DNA of 64,000 nt from Lacinutrix venerupis. GTDB taxonomy: Bacteria; Bacteroidota; Bacteroidia; Flavobacteriales; Flavobacteriaceae. The notes under the pieces were generated by a model, which saw nothing but the letters and a program-made list of their open reading frames with translations, was not told where the DNA came from and ran no database searches. Where the stretch lies: assembly GCF_003663945.1 (NCBI RefSeq), contig NZ_RCCH01000008.1:150951-214950 (forward strand), in the 5' to 3' direction. Position numbers and translations under genes: made by a program. Numbering within the stretch: position 1 is the first letter of the stretch; each line of letters starts with the position of its first letter. Below, in pieces: positions 1-10,047 of this stretch.

Positions 1-2925
1 CATTTCATTATTTAATGGAATATTCCAAGGTTCTTGATTAAACGTTAAATTGTCTTGAAGTACTTTTAGTGTTAATTTTTCTTGATGTCCTGTAATTTGA
101 GAAATTACATTTATTAATTTTTCTTCCTCATTAAATGCTGTGATTGTTAACAGCATTTCGTTGTTTTTTTGATCGGCTGAAATTTTAGTTTTTTGAATAT
201 CTATTGCTCCTGCTTTGAGTGCTTTAAAACCAAAATCAAAATTTAAATCGGTTTTGTTGGTATTCATTTTAAACGCTAAGCTATCTAATTCGTAACCGGC
301 ATAATTTATATGTGGTGCAGTAATATCTGCTATTAACTTTCGCTCTTCTTGTTCAAAATCTACAGCTATAGAAACGGTGTCTAAGTCTTTAACATTAACT
401 AAAAGCACATCGTTTAATAATGGAGATTGTGTAATGTATCCATTTAATTTTAAACGAACAGGTTTTACTATAGAATCGGAAATTTTTACATCGCGATAGA
501 AATAACTGTTTACATGTTTTTGTAAAGCCGTAGCAAAAGATCGTGGATCTGTATTAGATTGTAAGTTTAAATCGATTAATTTATTTTTAAATGTAACGGA
601 GGTTGTATCACTTTTTACAAAACCAGTAGCGTCTATATTGCCCAATAGATAAGTTTTATTATCGTAAACTATTACACCGTCTTTAATATTTGCTTCAAAA
701 TTATAAGTTTCAGCATTTCCTTTAAAATCACCTTTTAATTTAAGGCCTGTTCTTATGTCTCGGTTCATTAAACCTAATCCTTGTAGGTTTGCACCAATAA
801 TATTTAAATTAATTTTAGCTTCTGGAGCGATAGAGTCTAAGGTTACTAATGCGTCTAAATCTAAATTAAGATTATCATCTTTATAATTAGATAGTATTTT
901 TCCTTTTCCGTCTTTAATATTTCCGTTTAAATTAAGGTCTTTAATTGCATATTGATTATAACCAAAATTTGAAATTACCGCATTTACTTTAGCATCTAAA
1001 GTGTTTATAGTTTTTCCGCTACCGTTAGCCTTTAGTGTTAAACTTAAATTGCCTAAAGTTTCGTTTTGAAGTAGCTCGCTTAATTTATAATCATTAATTT
1101 TCACATTAGCATCAAAAGCAATAGTCTCCGCGTTTTTAAACGAACCGTCTATAGTTGCTATGCCTTGTGATGTTGTAATTTTAGAATTTGTAGAAATGTT
1201 TTTTAGTCCACCTTTTAAATTTCCGGTAATTTTAATGTTTTCTGGTAACGCAACACCAAGTTCCGTTTCGTTAACAAACTTGGCTAAATCTGTTTTAGTA
1301 GTTTCTGCAGAAAAATTAGGAATATTTAAATTTAACTCATTTGGATTTGTAGCATTTAAAATGTTTCCATTAGCAGAAACTCTTGTAGTATTTCCCCAAT
1401 TAATAAAAGCATTTTGTAAGTTAATATTTGCTAAATAGCCATTAGCTTTAATTGTGCCTTTTAAAGGTTTCTTGCTAAGTGTGTTTAAATAATTATTAGA
1501 TTTTAAATTAGGTTGAAATTTGAAAATTTCATTTAAATCTACATTAAAGTTAGGTAAGTTTAAATTGATTTTAGAATTTTCTGGTTTTTCGATTAATGAT
1601 GCTAATGTGTTGTAATTTAATACTAGGTTTCCGTTAATTGAATTATTATTTAGCTTGAATTTTAAATTATCAATTGTTAATTTTTCATCAGAAACATTAA
1701 ACTCAAGTGCAAAATCTTTTAAGTTTAATCCAGAGGTTTCTTTAAAATTAAACGTGTCAATGGTTAAGCCTCCTTTTTTATTTTCTAAAAAGATGGTGTG
1801 TCCTTTTAAATTTAAGTTGTTAAAAACTAATGCGTTTGGATTAAATTTAGTTTTGCTGGCTTTAGCATTGCCAATGAAATAACTAATATTGTCGTTTTCA
1901 AAATTTAAATTATCGACCGAAACTCTTAAATCTGGCCACTGAAAATTCTTAATATCTTGTTTTATATCCTCACTAACTTCTTCAACTTTTTGAATAATTG
2001 CATTGTCTTCCGTTTCGGTGTAAATAGCAATTGTAGAATTCTTTAAATCGAGAGTATTAATATTGATAGCGTTATTTGCTAAATCGGCATTTGGTATTTC
2101 TGCATAAAAATCTGTAATATTTACATTGGCAGCTATTCTATCGGCTTGCGATTTATAATTTGCTGTAACGTTTTTTAGTGCTATTTCGTCTGTAGAAAGC
2201 TTAGGTAATGGTGTTGGTTCTGCGTTTGGATTAACAGGAACGTAAGTTTGAAAGAATTTTATATTAGCTTGATCTAGTTCAATGCTTGACGCTTTAAACT
2301 CCATAGAATCAACATTTACTTCATCCATATTTAGATTTAGTTTGCTTATATCGAATCGGCTTTCTATTCCAGAGATAGCATCGTTGTAAACAACATCAAT
2401 ATCTCTAAAATTAAGATTTCCTAATATAATATTTAGAGGTTGCGCTGTTGTTGTAGTATCAACAGGAGTTGTGGTTTGTGTAGCGAAAGCATCAATTAGA
2501 AACTGAAAATTAAAACCGTTTATAGAATCTTTTCTTATAATATTAGCACGTAATCCTTCCCAGTCTAATGCTTCGACACCTACACTTTCTCCACGAATCA
2601 TAGACCATAAAGGTACATTTGCTTCTAAAGATTTAGAATATACTAACGTATCGCCTGTTTTGTCTTCAAGGTAAAGGCCATCAAGCTGAATATCGCCATC
2701 AAAAGTTATAAATAGCTTTTCAATAGCAACTTTGGTATTTGTTTTATTAGAAACATAAGAAGTGGCTTTGTTTACAATAATATCTTGGCCAAAAGGACTT
2801 CTTATAAATAATATAATTAACAGAAATAATATTAAAAAGAACAGAATTGTTTTACCGATAATTTTTAAGAATCGGTATTTCTTCTTTTTAGCTTTAAATT
2901 CTTTATTATTTGTTTCTTCTTTCAA
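1..2925 (-). CDS. TamB-like translocation/assembly protein, N-terminal part (runs off the window)
   Basis: The reading frame is open on the minus strand from 2925 to base 1, about 975 codons, and continues beyond the window. It starts at a TTG; the codon at 2938-2940 is an in-frame stop and the first in-frame ATG lies some 80 codons inside, so TTG is the best start. The protein has a lysine-rich start, one strongly hydrophobic segment at about residues 20-42 followed by RSPFGQDIIVNKATSYVSNK, then long polar beta-rich repeats (LxLExVxL-type). That layout, inner-membrane anchor then extended periplasmic beta structure, is that of Bacteroidota TamB/AsmA-family proteins, which help insert proteins or lipids into the outer membrane. 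The conserved C-terminal DUF490 is outside the window, so the name rests on the N-terminal half. It diverges from the DUF3095-like gene. Confidence 0.75.
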   Translation of the reverse strand, partial: MKEETNNKEFKAKKKKYRFLKIIGKTILFFLILFLLIILFIRSPFGQDIIVNKATSYVSNKTNTKVAIEKLFITFDGDIQLDGLYLEDKTGDTLVYSKSLEANVPLWSMIRGESVGVEALDWEGLRANIIRKDSINGFNFQFLIDAFATQTTTPVDTTTTAQPLNIILGNLNFRDIDVVYNDAISGIESRFDISKLNLNMDEVNVDSMEFKASSIELDQANIKFFQTYVPVNPNAEPTPLPKLSTDEIALKNVTANYKSQADRIAANVNITDFYAEIPNADLANNAININTLDLKNSTIAIYTETEDNAIIQKVEEVSEDIKQDIKNFQWPDLRVSVDNLNFENDNISYFIGNAKASKTKFNPNALVFNNLNLKGHTIFLENKKGGLTIDTFNFKETSGLNLKDFALEFNVSDEKLTIDNLKFKLNNNSINGNLVLNYNTLASLIEKPENSKINLNLPNFNVDLNEIFKFQPNLKSNNYLNTLSKKPLKGTIKANGYLANINLQNAFINWGNTTRVSANGNILNATNPNELNLNIPNFSAETTKTDLAKFVNETELGVALPENIKITGNLKGGLKNISTNSKITTSQGIATIDGSFKNAETIAFDANVKINDYKLSELLQNETLGNLSLTLKANGSGKTINTLDAKVNAVISNFGYNQYAIKDLNLNGNIKDGKGKILSNYKDDNLNLDLDALVTLDSIAPEAKINLNIIGANLQGLGLMNRDIRTGLKLKGDFKGNAETYNFEANIKDGVIVYDNKTYLLGNIDATGFVKSDTTSVTFKNKLIDLNLQSNTDPRSFATALQKHVNSYFYRDVKISDSIVKPVRLKLNGYITQSPLLNDVLLVNVKDLDTVSIAVDFEQEERKLIADITAPHINYAGYELDSLAFKMNTNKTDLNFDFGFKALKAGAIDIQKTKISADQKNNEMLLTITAFNEEEKLINVISQITGHQEKLTLKVLQDNLTFNQEPWNIPLNNEM

Positions 2926-3057
2926 TTTGAGATTGAATTAATATACAATATTATAATATTATAATTATAGATGTGTGCTTTAAAAGAATATTTAAGATAA
3001 AGTTATATAAATTAGTGATACTTTAGTGTTTAATTAACTAAATCATGTTGATTAATA

Positions 3058-4224
3058 ATGCATAATATGAAAGTTAATAATGCTTTTTACCATAAGTTAA
3101 TTAAGCACAATATAACACTTCAACGTTTATTAGAAGACGAAAGATTGTTTACTCAAGTACCAGAAAATTGGTATGTTGTAGTTGCAGATGTAGAAAATTC
3201 TACGATTGCGGTAGAAAATGGTCTTCATAACGAAGTTAATTTAGCAGCAACAGGAAGTATTGTAGCTGTGTTAAACGAGTTTAAACTTAAGGAAAGACAT
3301 TTTAAAATCCCTTATTTTTTTGGAGGTGATGGAGCAACATTTATTGTTCCTGCTACTGTGCGCAAAAATGTTATGGATATTTTAGAAGTCCATCGTGTCC
3401 ATGTACAAAATAATTTATCTCTTAATTTAAGGATAGGGACAATGTCTGTAAAAGATATTTTAAATACAGGTTTTAAATTAAAAATAGCTAAACTTAAATT
3501 AAATCCTTTATTAACAATACCTGTAATTCTTGGTAACGGATTAAAATATGCTGAAGACGAAATAAAAGCCTCATGGTTACCAAGTAAAAAAAGTTTCTCT
3601 AAAAAAGAAGTAAATTTAGAAGGCATGGAATGTCGATGGGACGAAATTGTTCCAGAGAATGAAGGTAAAAAAGTGGTTTGCCTTTTGGTATTTTGTGAAA
3701 ACGAAATACAACAAGCTAAGGTTTATGCAGAAGTAATTACCAAAATCAATTCTATATTTGGGAACTTAGATAAAAGGCAACCAATTTCTACAATTAGCTT
3801 AAAATTAAACTCTAGTATAGCAAAAATAAGAAAAGAAATGTACGCCAAAATTGGTAAGTATAGTATCGGTTATTTAGCAAAAAATTGGTTTCTTACAGTT
3901 TTAGGGAAAGTATATTTTAAATTTTTTAAAGAAGGCAAAAAATATCTTGAAGAACTTAGTCAACTCTCAGATACAATTATGATGGATGGAACTATAAATA
4001 CAGTTATGGTTGGAAAGGAAAAAGATATTGATAAATTAAAAACTTATTTAACGCATCGAGAAAATAAAGGAGAATTAACTTTTGGCATACATACAACTTA
4101 TGCTTCGGTAATGTCTTGTTATGTTCAAGATCGAAAAGAAAAACATATTCATTTTGTTGATGCAACCGAAGGAGGTTATACTACAGCAGCAATTTCATTT
4201 AAGAAAAAATTAAATAATAAATAA
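3058..4224 (+). CDS. DUF3095-family protein, class III nucleotide cyclase-like
   Basis: This 388-residue soluble protein has no signal peptide. Residues 39-60 read YVVVADVENSTIAVENGL and residues 87-95 read FFGGDGATF. The two segments, each with an aspartate (D44 and D91), resemble the paired metal-binding aspartates of class III adenylate/guanylate cyclase catalytic domains, and the overall arrangement is that of DUF3095. The family is known to be cyclase-like, but no product has been proven to my knowledge, so the activity is inference. ATG codons at 3058 and 3067 are both possible starts. It stands alone, divergent from the TamB-like gene and 163 bp upstream of ilvD, with no convincing terminator between. 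Confidence 0.6.
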   Translation: MHNMKVNNAFYHKLIKHNITLQRLLEDERLFTQVPENWYVVVADVENSTIAVENGLHNEVNLAATGSIVAVLNEFKLKERHFKIPYFFGGDGATFIVPATVRKNVMDILEVHRVHVQNNLSLNLRIGTMSVKDILNTGFKLKIAKLKLNPLLTIPVILGNGLKYAEDEIKASWLPSKKSFSKKEVNLEGMECRWDEIVPENEGKKVVCLLVFCENEIQQAKVYAEVITKINSIFGNLDKRQPISTISLKLNSSIAKIRKEMYAKIGKYSIGYLAKNWFLTVLGKVYFKFFKEGKKYLEELSQLSDTIMMDGTINTVMVGKEKDIDKLKTYLTHRENKGELTFGIHTTYASVMSCYVQDRKEKHIHFVDATEGGYTTAAISFKKKLNNK

Positions 4225-4387
4225 TTTTAAAAAAATAAAAGCTTTTGAACATCATATCGTTTGATGCTTAAAGTGTTGATTTGCAGCAATATACATATTT
4301 GTTAATTGCATTGAGTTTAGCTTAATTTTAATTATAGTAATACTCAAAATAAACGAAACAATTAATTTAGTTTCAGCAAAAATAAAT

Positions 4388-6067
4388 ATGATTCAATTAA
4401 ATAAATACAGTAAAACAGTTACGCAAGACCCAACACAACCAGCAGCACAAGCCATGTTGCATGCTATTGGTTTAACTAAAGAAGATTTTTTTAAGCCCAT
4501 TATTGGTATTGCAAGTACAGGATACGAAGGTAACCCATGTAATATGCATCTTAATGATTTAGCTAAATTGGCTAAAAAGGGTACTAAAAACGAAGATGTT
4601 GTAGGTCTTATTTTCAATACAATAGGTGTTAGTGATGGTATTTCTATGGGAACGCCAGGAATGCGTTACTCATTACCATCTCGAGATATTATTGCAGATT
4701 CTATGGAAACCGTAGTACAAGCCATGAGTTATGATGGTTTAATAACAGTGGTAGGTTGCGATAAAAATATGCCAGGAGCTTTAATTGCAATGATTAGGTT
4801 AAATCGTCCAAGTATTTTAGTGTATGGAGGAACCATTGATTCTGGTTGCCATAACGGAAAAAAACTAGACGTGGTTTCTGCTTTTGAAGCTTGGGGAAGC
4901 AAAGTTGCTGGAACCATGGAAGAAACCGAATATCAAAACATTGTAGAAAAAGCATGTCCAGGAGCAGGAGCTTGTGGTGGTATGTATACCGCAAATACTA
5001 TGGCTTCAGCTATTGAAGCTCTAGGGATGACTTTACCGTTTAACTCGTCAAATCCAGCATTAAGTGATGCTAAAAAAGAAGAGTCTGTTAAAGCTGGTGA
5101 AGCCATACGTGTGTTATTAGAAAAAGATATTAAACCTTCAGATATTATTACGCGTAAATCTCTAGAAAATGCTGTAAGATTAGTCACTATTTTAGGTGGT
5201 TCTACAAATGCAGTACTTCACTTTTTAGCAATTGCAAGAGCAGCAGATATCGATTTTACATTAAAAGATTTTCAAGATATAAGCGATAACACACCATTTT
5301 TAGCCGACTTAAAACCTAGCGGAAAATACCTAATGGAAGATGTTCATGCTGTTGGCGGAATTCCTGCGGTTCTAAAATATCTATTGAAAAAAGGATTAAT
5401 TCATGGTGATTGTTTAACCGTTACAGGAAAAACAATTGCAGAGAATTTATTGGATGTTGCAGATTTAACTGAAGGTCAAGATGTAATAAAGTCAATTGAA
5501 GAGCCAATAAAAATATCAGGTCATTTAAGAATGCTTTATGGTAATCTCGCTACCGAAGGTTCTGTTGCTAAAATCACAGGAAAAGAAGGTTTAAAGTTTA
5601 TTGGTAAAGCAAAAGTCTTTGAAGGCGAATATGCTGCCAATGATGGTATTCGTGATGGATTAGTAGAAAAAGGAGATGTTGTCGTAATTCGTTACGAAGG
5701 ACCAAAAGGTGGACCAGGAATGCCAGAAATGCTAAAGCCAACTGCTGCAATAATGGGAGCAGGTTTAGGTAAAGATGTGGCATTAATTACAGATGGACGT
5801 TTCTCTGGAGGAACGCATGGTTTTGTAGTTGGGCACATTACTCCAGAAGCTCAAGAAGGTGGTAATATAGCCTTAGTAAAAGATGGAGATATAATAACCA
5901 TTGATGCCGAAACAAACTCCATTGTTTTGGAGGTTTCAGAAGAAGAATTGCAAAAAAGAAGACAGTACTGGAAAGCACCAGATTTAAAATTTAAACGAGG
6001 TGTGTTATACAAATATGCTAAAACCGTATCGTCTGCCTCAAAAGGATGTGTAACGGACGAGTTTTAA
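4388..6067 (+). CDS. ilvD: Dihydroxy-acid dehydratase
   Basis: The enzyme converts 2,3-dihydroxy-isovalerate and 2,3-dihydroxy-methylvalerate into the 2-oxo acids that become valine and isoleucine. At 559 residues it has the usual IlvD length. Cysteine motifs for the Fe-S cluster are visible as [10 protein letters not shown] (near residue 120) and [15 protein letters not shown] (near 192), and the C-terminal [19 protein letters not shown] block is intact. It is the first gene of ilvDBNCA. The 163-bp gap before it is AT-rich and shows no certain promoter. Confidence 0.97.
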   Translation: MIQLNKYSKTVTQDPTQPAAQAMLHAIGLTKEDFFKPIIGIASTGYEGNPCNMHLNDLAKLAKKGTKNEDVVGLIFNTIGVSDGISMGTPGMRYSLPSRDIIADSMETVVQAMSYDGLITVVGCDKNMPGALIAMIRLNRPSILVYGGTIDSGCHNGKKLDVVSAFEAWGSKVAGTMEETEYQNIVEKACPGAGACGGMYTANTMASAIEALGMTLPFNSSNPALSDAKKEESVKAGEAIRVLLEKDIKPSDIITRKSLENAVRLVTILGGSTNAVLHFLAIARAADIDFTLKDFQDISDNTPFLADLKPSGKYLMEDVHAVGGIPAVLKYLLKKGLIHGDCLTVTGKTIAENLLDVADLTEGQDVIKSIEEPIKISGHLRMLYGNLATEGSVAKITGKEGLKFIGKAKVFEGEYAANDGIRDGLVEKGDVVVIRYEGPKGGPGMPEMLKPTAAIMGAGLGKDVALITDGRFSGGTHGFVVGHITPEAQEGGNIALVKDGDIITIDAETNSIVLEVSEEELQKRRQYWKAPDLKFKRGVLYKYAKTVSSASKGCVTDEF

Positions 6068-6069
6068 AA

Positions 6070-6090
6070 ATTCCTTTGTAAAAAAGGAAT
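6070..6090. repeat. Small palindrome, family A-like (ATTCCTTT/AAAGGAAT)
   Basis: An 8-bp stem with a 5-base loop directly after the ilvD stop. It is a diverged relative of the ATTCCTGC-N4-GCAGGAAT palindromes at 6192, 11667, 16661 and 20966. It could weakly stall or terminate transcription, but it lacks a clean T-run. Confidence 0.55.
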
Positions 6091-6191
6091 CTCATAATCG
6101 TAGCAGTAATAGCTATGAATTTTAAATAAAAGAAAAAGAGTCTCAAGCAAAGCGCGAGAACAATATGTAAAATATATAAAGGTAGGATGAG

Positions 6192-6211
6192 ATTCCTGCC
6201 TGCGCAGGAAT
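6192..6211. repeat. Small palindromic repeat, family A (ATTCCTGC-CTGC-GCAGGAAT)
   Basis: A perfect 8-bp stem with a 4-base loop, ending 2 bases before the probable ilvB start at 6214. Four copies of this architecture occur in the window, always intergenic in the host part. This copy creates a spurious upstream ATG extension to ilvB at 6187. Confidence 0.8.
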
Positions 6212-6213
6212 TT

Positions 6214-7947
6214 ATGGATACAAAAACTATAAAAAAAGAAACAAACACAACGCAAACTACAGAGCGTATTTCTGGCAGCGAAGCTATAATAAAATGTTTG
6301 TTAGCAGAAGGTGTAGATACACTTTATGGTTATCCTGGCGGAGCAATCATGCCAGTGTATGATGAGCTTTATAAATACCAAGATAAAATTCATCACGTGT
6401 TAACACGTCATGAGCAAGGTGCAACCCATTCTGCTCAAGGATATGCACGTATTTCAGGTAAAGTTGGTGTTGCAATTGCAACTTCTGGACCAGGAGCAAC
6501 TAACTTGATTACAGGTATTGCAGATGCGCAAATAGATAGTACACCAATGGTTTGTATTACTGGTCAAGTAGCCTCGCATTTACTGGGTAGTGATGCTTTT
6601 CAGGAAACAGATATTGTAGGTATTTCTACACCAGTTACAAAATGGAATTGCCAAATTACCAAAGCTTCAGATATTCCTGAAGTTATAGCTAAAGCCTTTT
6701 ATATTGCTAAAAGTGGTCGTCCAGGACCTGTTTTAATCGATATTACAAAAGATGCTCAGTTTGAAGAATTCGATTTTAATTACGAAAAATGTAAAGGTGT
6801 AAGAAGTTATATTCCGATTCCAAAATTAAATCATAATCAGGTTGAAGCTGCTGCAAAACTTATTAATTCAGTAAAAAAACCAATGATTGTTTGGGGACAA
6901 GGTGTGGCGTTAGGTCAGGCAGAAGCCGAATTTAAAGCGGTTGTTGAAAAAGCTGGAATTCCATCTGCTTGGACTATTTTAGGTGCAGGAGCAATTCCAA
7001 CCTCTCATCCTTTAAATATTGGTATGGTTGGTATGCATGGTAATTATGCGCCAAATGTTTTAACTAATGAGTGCGACCTTTTAATTGCAATTGGTATGCG
7101 TTTCGACGATCGTGTTACTGGTAATTTAGCAACGTATGCTAAGCAAGCAAAAGTGATTCATTTTGAAATTGATCCAGCCGAAATAGATAAAAACGTTAAA
7201 ACAGATGTGGCAGTTTTAGGTGATGCAAAACAAAGTTTAGCTGCCTTACTTCCGCTTTTAGAAGAAAAAACACATCCGGAATGGCATCAAAAGTTTAAAG
7301 ATTTATATGCTATTGAATATGAAAAAGTAATAAAAAACGACATCCATCCTACAAAAGAAGGTTTAACAATGGGTGAAGTTTTACAAGAAATTAACTCACA
7401 AACTAAAGGTGATGCAGCAATTGTAACAGATGTTGGCCAGCATCAAATGATAGCTTGTCGTTATGCCAATTTCAACAAAACAAGAAGCAATATTACTTCT
7501 GGTGGATTAGGTACTATGGGCTTTGGTTTACCTGCTGCAATAGGAGCAAAAATGGCAGCTCCAGAACGTGAAGTAATTTCGATTTCTGGTGATGGTGGTT
7601 ACCAAATGACTATTCAAGAATTGGGTACCATTTTTCAGCAAAAAGTACCAGTAAAAATTGTGGTTTTAAACAATGAGTTTTTAGGTATGGTTCGCCAATG
7701 GCAACAGTTGTTTTTCGATAAACGTTATGCGTCTACAGAAATGACAAATCCAGATTTTGTAGCTATTGCTAAAGGGTATTTTATTGAAGCCGAAAAAGTT
7801 ACAAAGCGTGAAGATTTAAAGGATGCAGTTGCTAAAATGATAAACACAGATGGACCATACTTTTTAGAAGTTTGTGTAGAAAAGGAAGACAATGTTTTTC
7901 CAATGATACCAACAGGAGCATCAGTTTCAGACGTAAGATTAGAATAA
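6214..7947 (+). CDS. ilvB: Acetolactate synthase, large (catalytic) subunit
   Basis: Condenses two pyruvates, or pyruvate with 2-oxobutyrate, using thiamine diphosphate as the committed step to valine, leucine and isoleucine. The N-terminal TPP-binding half carries GYPGGAIMPVYDEL with RHEQGATHSAQGYAR. The C-terminal half carries the GDGGYQMTIQELGT block with NNEFLGMVRQWQ for TPP and Mg binding. I chose ATG 6214 over the in-frame ATG 6187, because the extra nine codons are simply the palindromic repeat read through. That gives 577 residues, normal for IlvB/IlvG. The small subunit follows 1 bp after the stop. Confidence 0.96.
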   Translation: MDTKTIKKETNTTQTTERISGSEAIIKCLLAEGVDTLYGYPGGAIMPVYDELYKYQDKIHHVLTRHEQGATHSAQGYARISGKVGVAIATSGPGATNLITGIADAQIDSTPMVCITGQVASHLLGSDAFQETDIVGISTPVTKWNCQITKASDIPEVIAKAFYIAKSGRPGPVLIDITKDAQFEEFDFNYEKCKGVRSYIPIPKLNHNQVEAAAKLINSVKKPMIVWGQGVALGQAEAEFKAVVEKAGIPSAWTILGAGAIPTSHPLNIGMVGMHGNYAPNVLTNECDLLIAIGMRFDDRVTGNLATYAKQAKVIHFEIDPAEIDKNVKTDVAVLGDAKQSLAALLPLLEEKTHPEWHQKFKDLYAIEYEKVIKNDIHPTKEGLTMGEVLQEINSQTKGDAAIVTDVGQHQMIACRYANFNKTRSNITSGGLGTMGFGLPAAIGAKMAAPEREVISISGDGGYQMTIQELGTIFQQKVPVKIVVLNNEFLGMVRQWQQLFFDKRYASTEMTNPDFVAIAKGYFIEAEKVTKREDLKDAVAKMINTDGPYFLEVCVEKEDNVFPMIPTGASVSDVRLE

Positions 7948-7948
7948 T

Positions 7949-8479
7949 ATGGAAGCAGAAAACAACATATACACTGTTTCGGTTTACACCGAAAATAATA
8001 TAGGATTATTAAATCGTATTTCGGCAATATTTCAGCGTAGACATATAAATATTGAAAGTATAAATTCTTCAGTTTCAGAAATTGAAGGTGTTTCAAAATT
8101 TACAATTGTTGTAAATATATCCGAAGAGCAAATGAAAAAAATAATTGGTCAAATTGAAAAACAAGTCGAAGTTATTAAGGCTTACTTTCATACAGATGAA
8201 GACACCATTTATCAAGAGTCTTGCATTTTTAAAATGAAATCTGATTTATTGTTTGAAGAGCGACAAATTCAGAATATAATTAAAGAAAGCAACGCTAGAA
8301 TTGTAACTGTAAATCGTGACTTTTTTGTTATTGAAAAATCAGGACGTAAAGAAGAAATAGAATTATTATATAGAGAATTAAGTGCTTTTGGAATCATGCA
8401 ATTTACACGTTCAGGACGTATTGCTGTTACAAAAGACGAAATGAAAATATCAACAATACTGGAAGCTTTTCAAGCATAA
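7949..8479 (+). CDS. ilvN: Acetolactate synthase, small (regulatory) subunit
   Basis: This 176-residue protein begins with an ACT domain (YTVSVYTENNIGLLNRISAIFQRRHINIESI, about residues 8-38), followed by the C-terminal half typical of IlvN/IlvH. It binds the large subunit, activates it and confers feedback inhibition, normally by valine. The gene starts 1 bp after ilvB ends, so translation is probably coupled and the subunits are made in ratio. Confidence 0.95.
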   Translation: MEAENNIYTVSVYTENNIGLLNRISAIFQRRHINIESINSSVSEIEGVSKFTIVVNISEEQMKKIIGQIEKQVEVIKAYFHTDEDTIYQESCIFKMKSDLLFEERQIQNIIKESNARIVTVNRDFFVIEKSGRKEEIELLYRELSAFGIMQFTRSGRIAVTKDEMKISTILEAFQA

Positions 8480-8502
8480 CCAATAATTAAAATAAAAAGA
8501 CA

Positions 8503-10005
8503 ATGTCAAATTATTTCAACACATTATCATTAAGAAACCAATTAGATCAATTAGGTAAATGTAGATTCATGGATACTTCAGAGTTTGAAGATGGTGTTAA
8601 CGCATTAAAAGGAAAAAAAATTGTAATTATTGGTTGTGGCGCACAAGGTTTAAACCAAGGATTAAATATGCGTGATTCAGGTTTAGATATTTCGTATGCA
8701 TTAAGGCAACAAGCTATTGATGAGAAGCGTGCTTCTTACAAAAATGCTACCGACAACGAATTTAATGTTGGGACTTATGAGGAGCTAATTCCTACTGCAG
8801 ATTTAGTATTAAACTTAACACCAGACAAACAACACACAAATGTTGTAGAAGCAGTAATGCCTTTAATGAAAAAGGGCGCTACGCTAAGTTATTCTCACGG
8901 ATTTAATATTGTAGAAGAAGGCACTAAAATAAGAGAAGATATTACTGTAATTATGGTTGCTCCAAAATGTCCAGGAACAGAGGTTAGAGAAGAATATAAA
9001 CGTGGTTTTGGTGTGCCAACATTAATTGCTGTACATCCAGAAAACGATCCAGAAAACAAAGGTTGGGCTCAGGCAAAAGCTTATGCTGCTGCAACTGGTG
9101 GTCATCGTGCAGGTGTGTTAGAATCGTCTTTTGTTGCTGAGGTAAAAAGTGACTTAATGGGTGAGCAAACTATTCTTTGTGGTTTACTTCAAACTGGAGC
9201 AATTTTATCTTTCGATAAAATGGTAGCCGAAGGTATTGAGCCTGGTTATGCAGCAAAATTAATTCAGTTTGGTTGGGAAACCATTACTGAAGCTTTAAAA
9301 CATGGTGGAATTACAAACATGATGGACCGTTTGTCTAATCCTGCAAAAATAAAAGCATACCAATTGTCAGAAGAATTAAAAGATATCATGCGTCCTTTAT
9401 TCGAGAAACATATGGACGATATTATCTCAGGTCACTTCTCAAAAACCATGATGGAAGATTGGGCAAATGATGATGTAAATCTTTTAAAATGGAGAGCAGA
9501 AACAGGTGAAACTGCTTTTGAAAAAACAACGTTAACAACAGATCATATTTCTGAGCAAGAATATTTTGATCATGGAACTTTACTAGTTGCATTTGTGAAA
9601 TCTGGTGTTGAGTTAGCTTACGAAACCATGGTAAGTGCAGGAATTATTGAAGATTCTGCGTATTATGAATCACTTCACGAATTACCATTAATTGCTAATA
9701 CAATTGCTAGAAAAAAATTATTTGAAATGAATAGAGTGATTTCTGATACTGCTGAATATGGTTGTTATTTATTTGATCACGCATGTAAACCGTTATTAAA
9801 AGATTTCATGAAAACAGTGGAAACAGATATTATTGGTAAAGCATTTGCAACTACAAATGGAGTTGATAATGTAGAATTAATAGCTGTAAACGATGCCATT
9901 AGAAATCATCCAATCGAAACAGTTGGTAAACGATTAAGAGCAGCAATGACTGCAATGAAAATTATAAAATCTGATGTAAAATCAGAAGAATCAGTTTTAG
10001 CTTAA
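8503..10005 (+). CDS. ilvC: Ketol-acid reductoisomerase (class II, long form)
   Basis: Isomerises and reduces 2-acetolactate to dihydroxy-isovalerate with NAD(P)H. Its 500 residues mark the class II form, with a duplicated knotted C-terminal domain, rather than the roughly 330-residue class I enzyme. The Rossmann motif is [20 protein letters not shown] at about residues 36-55, followed by SYALR for cofactor phosphate recognition. Acidic Mg-binding segments such as [17 protein letters not shown] are present. It lies 23 bp after ilvN. Confidence 0.96.
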   Translation: MSNYFNTLSLRNQLDQLGKCRFMDTSEFEDGVNALKGKKIVIIGCGAQGLNQGLNMRDSGLDISYALRQQAIDEKRASYKNATDNEFNVGTYEELIPTADLVLNLTPDKQHTNVVEAVMPLMKKGATLSYSHGFNIVEEGTKIREDITVIMVAPKCPGTEVREEYKRGFGVPTLIAVHPENDPENKGWAQAKAYAAATGGHRAGVLESSFVAEVKSDLMGEQTILCGLLQTGAILSFDKMVAEGIEPGYAAKLIQFGWETITEALKHGGITNMMDRLSNPAKIKAYQLSEELKDIMRPLFEKHMDDIISGHFSKTMMEDWANDDVNLLKWRAETGETAFEKTTLTTDHISEQEYFDHGTLLVAFVKSGVELAYETMVSAGIIEDSAYYESLHELPLIANTIARKKLFEMNRVISDTAEYGCYLFDHACKPLLKDFMKTVETDIIGKAFATTNGVDNVELIAVNDAIRNHPIETVGKRLRAAMTAMKIIKSDVKSEESVLA

Positions 10006-10047
10006 ATCTATTGTCATTCCGATTTAATTTTCGCGATCTCATAAAAC

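Noticed and set aside
1160..1882. Plus-strand ORFs of 92 and 75 codons inside the first 3 kb
   Set aside because: They are antisense shadows of the continuous minus-strand TamB-like frame and have no family-like features.
4225..4260. Possible terminator after the DUF3095-like gene
   Set aside because: Only A/T runs and a weak AAGCTT palindrome; no stable stem.
4264..4305. A 13-codon ORF upstream of ilvD ([13 protein letters not shown]) as a branched-chain amino-acid leader peptide
   Set aside because: Six of thirteen residues are Leu, Ile or Val, but they do not form a run, and no clear terminator/antiterminator follows. Composition alone is expected in AT-rich DNA.
6187..6213. Upstream start for ilvB at 6187
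   Set aside because: The additional nine codons are the family A palindrome translated; ATG 6214 gives the normal N-terminus.
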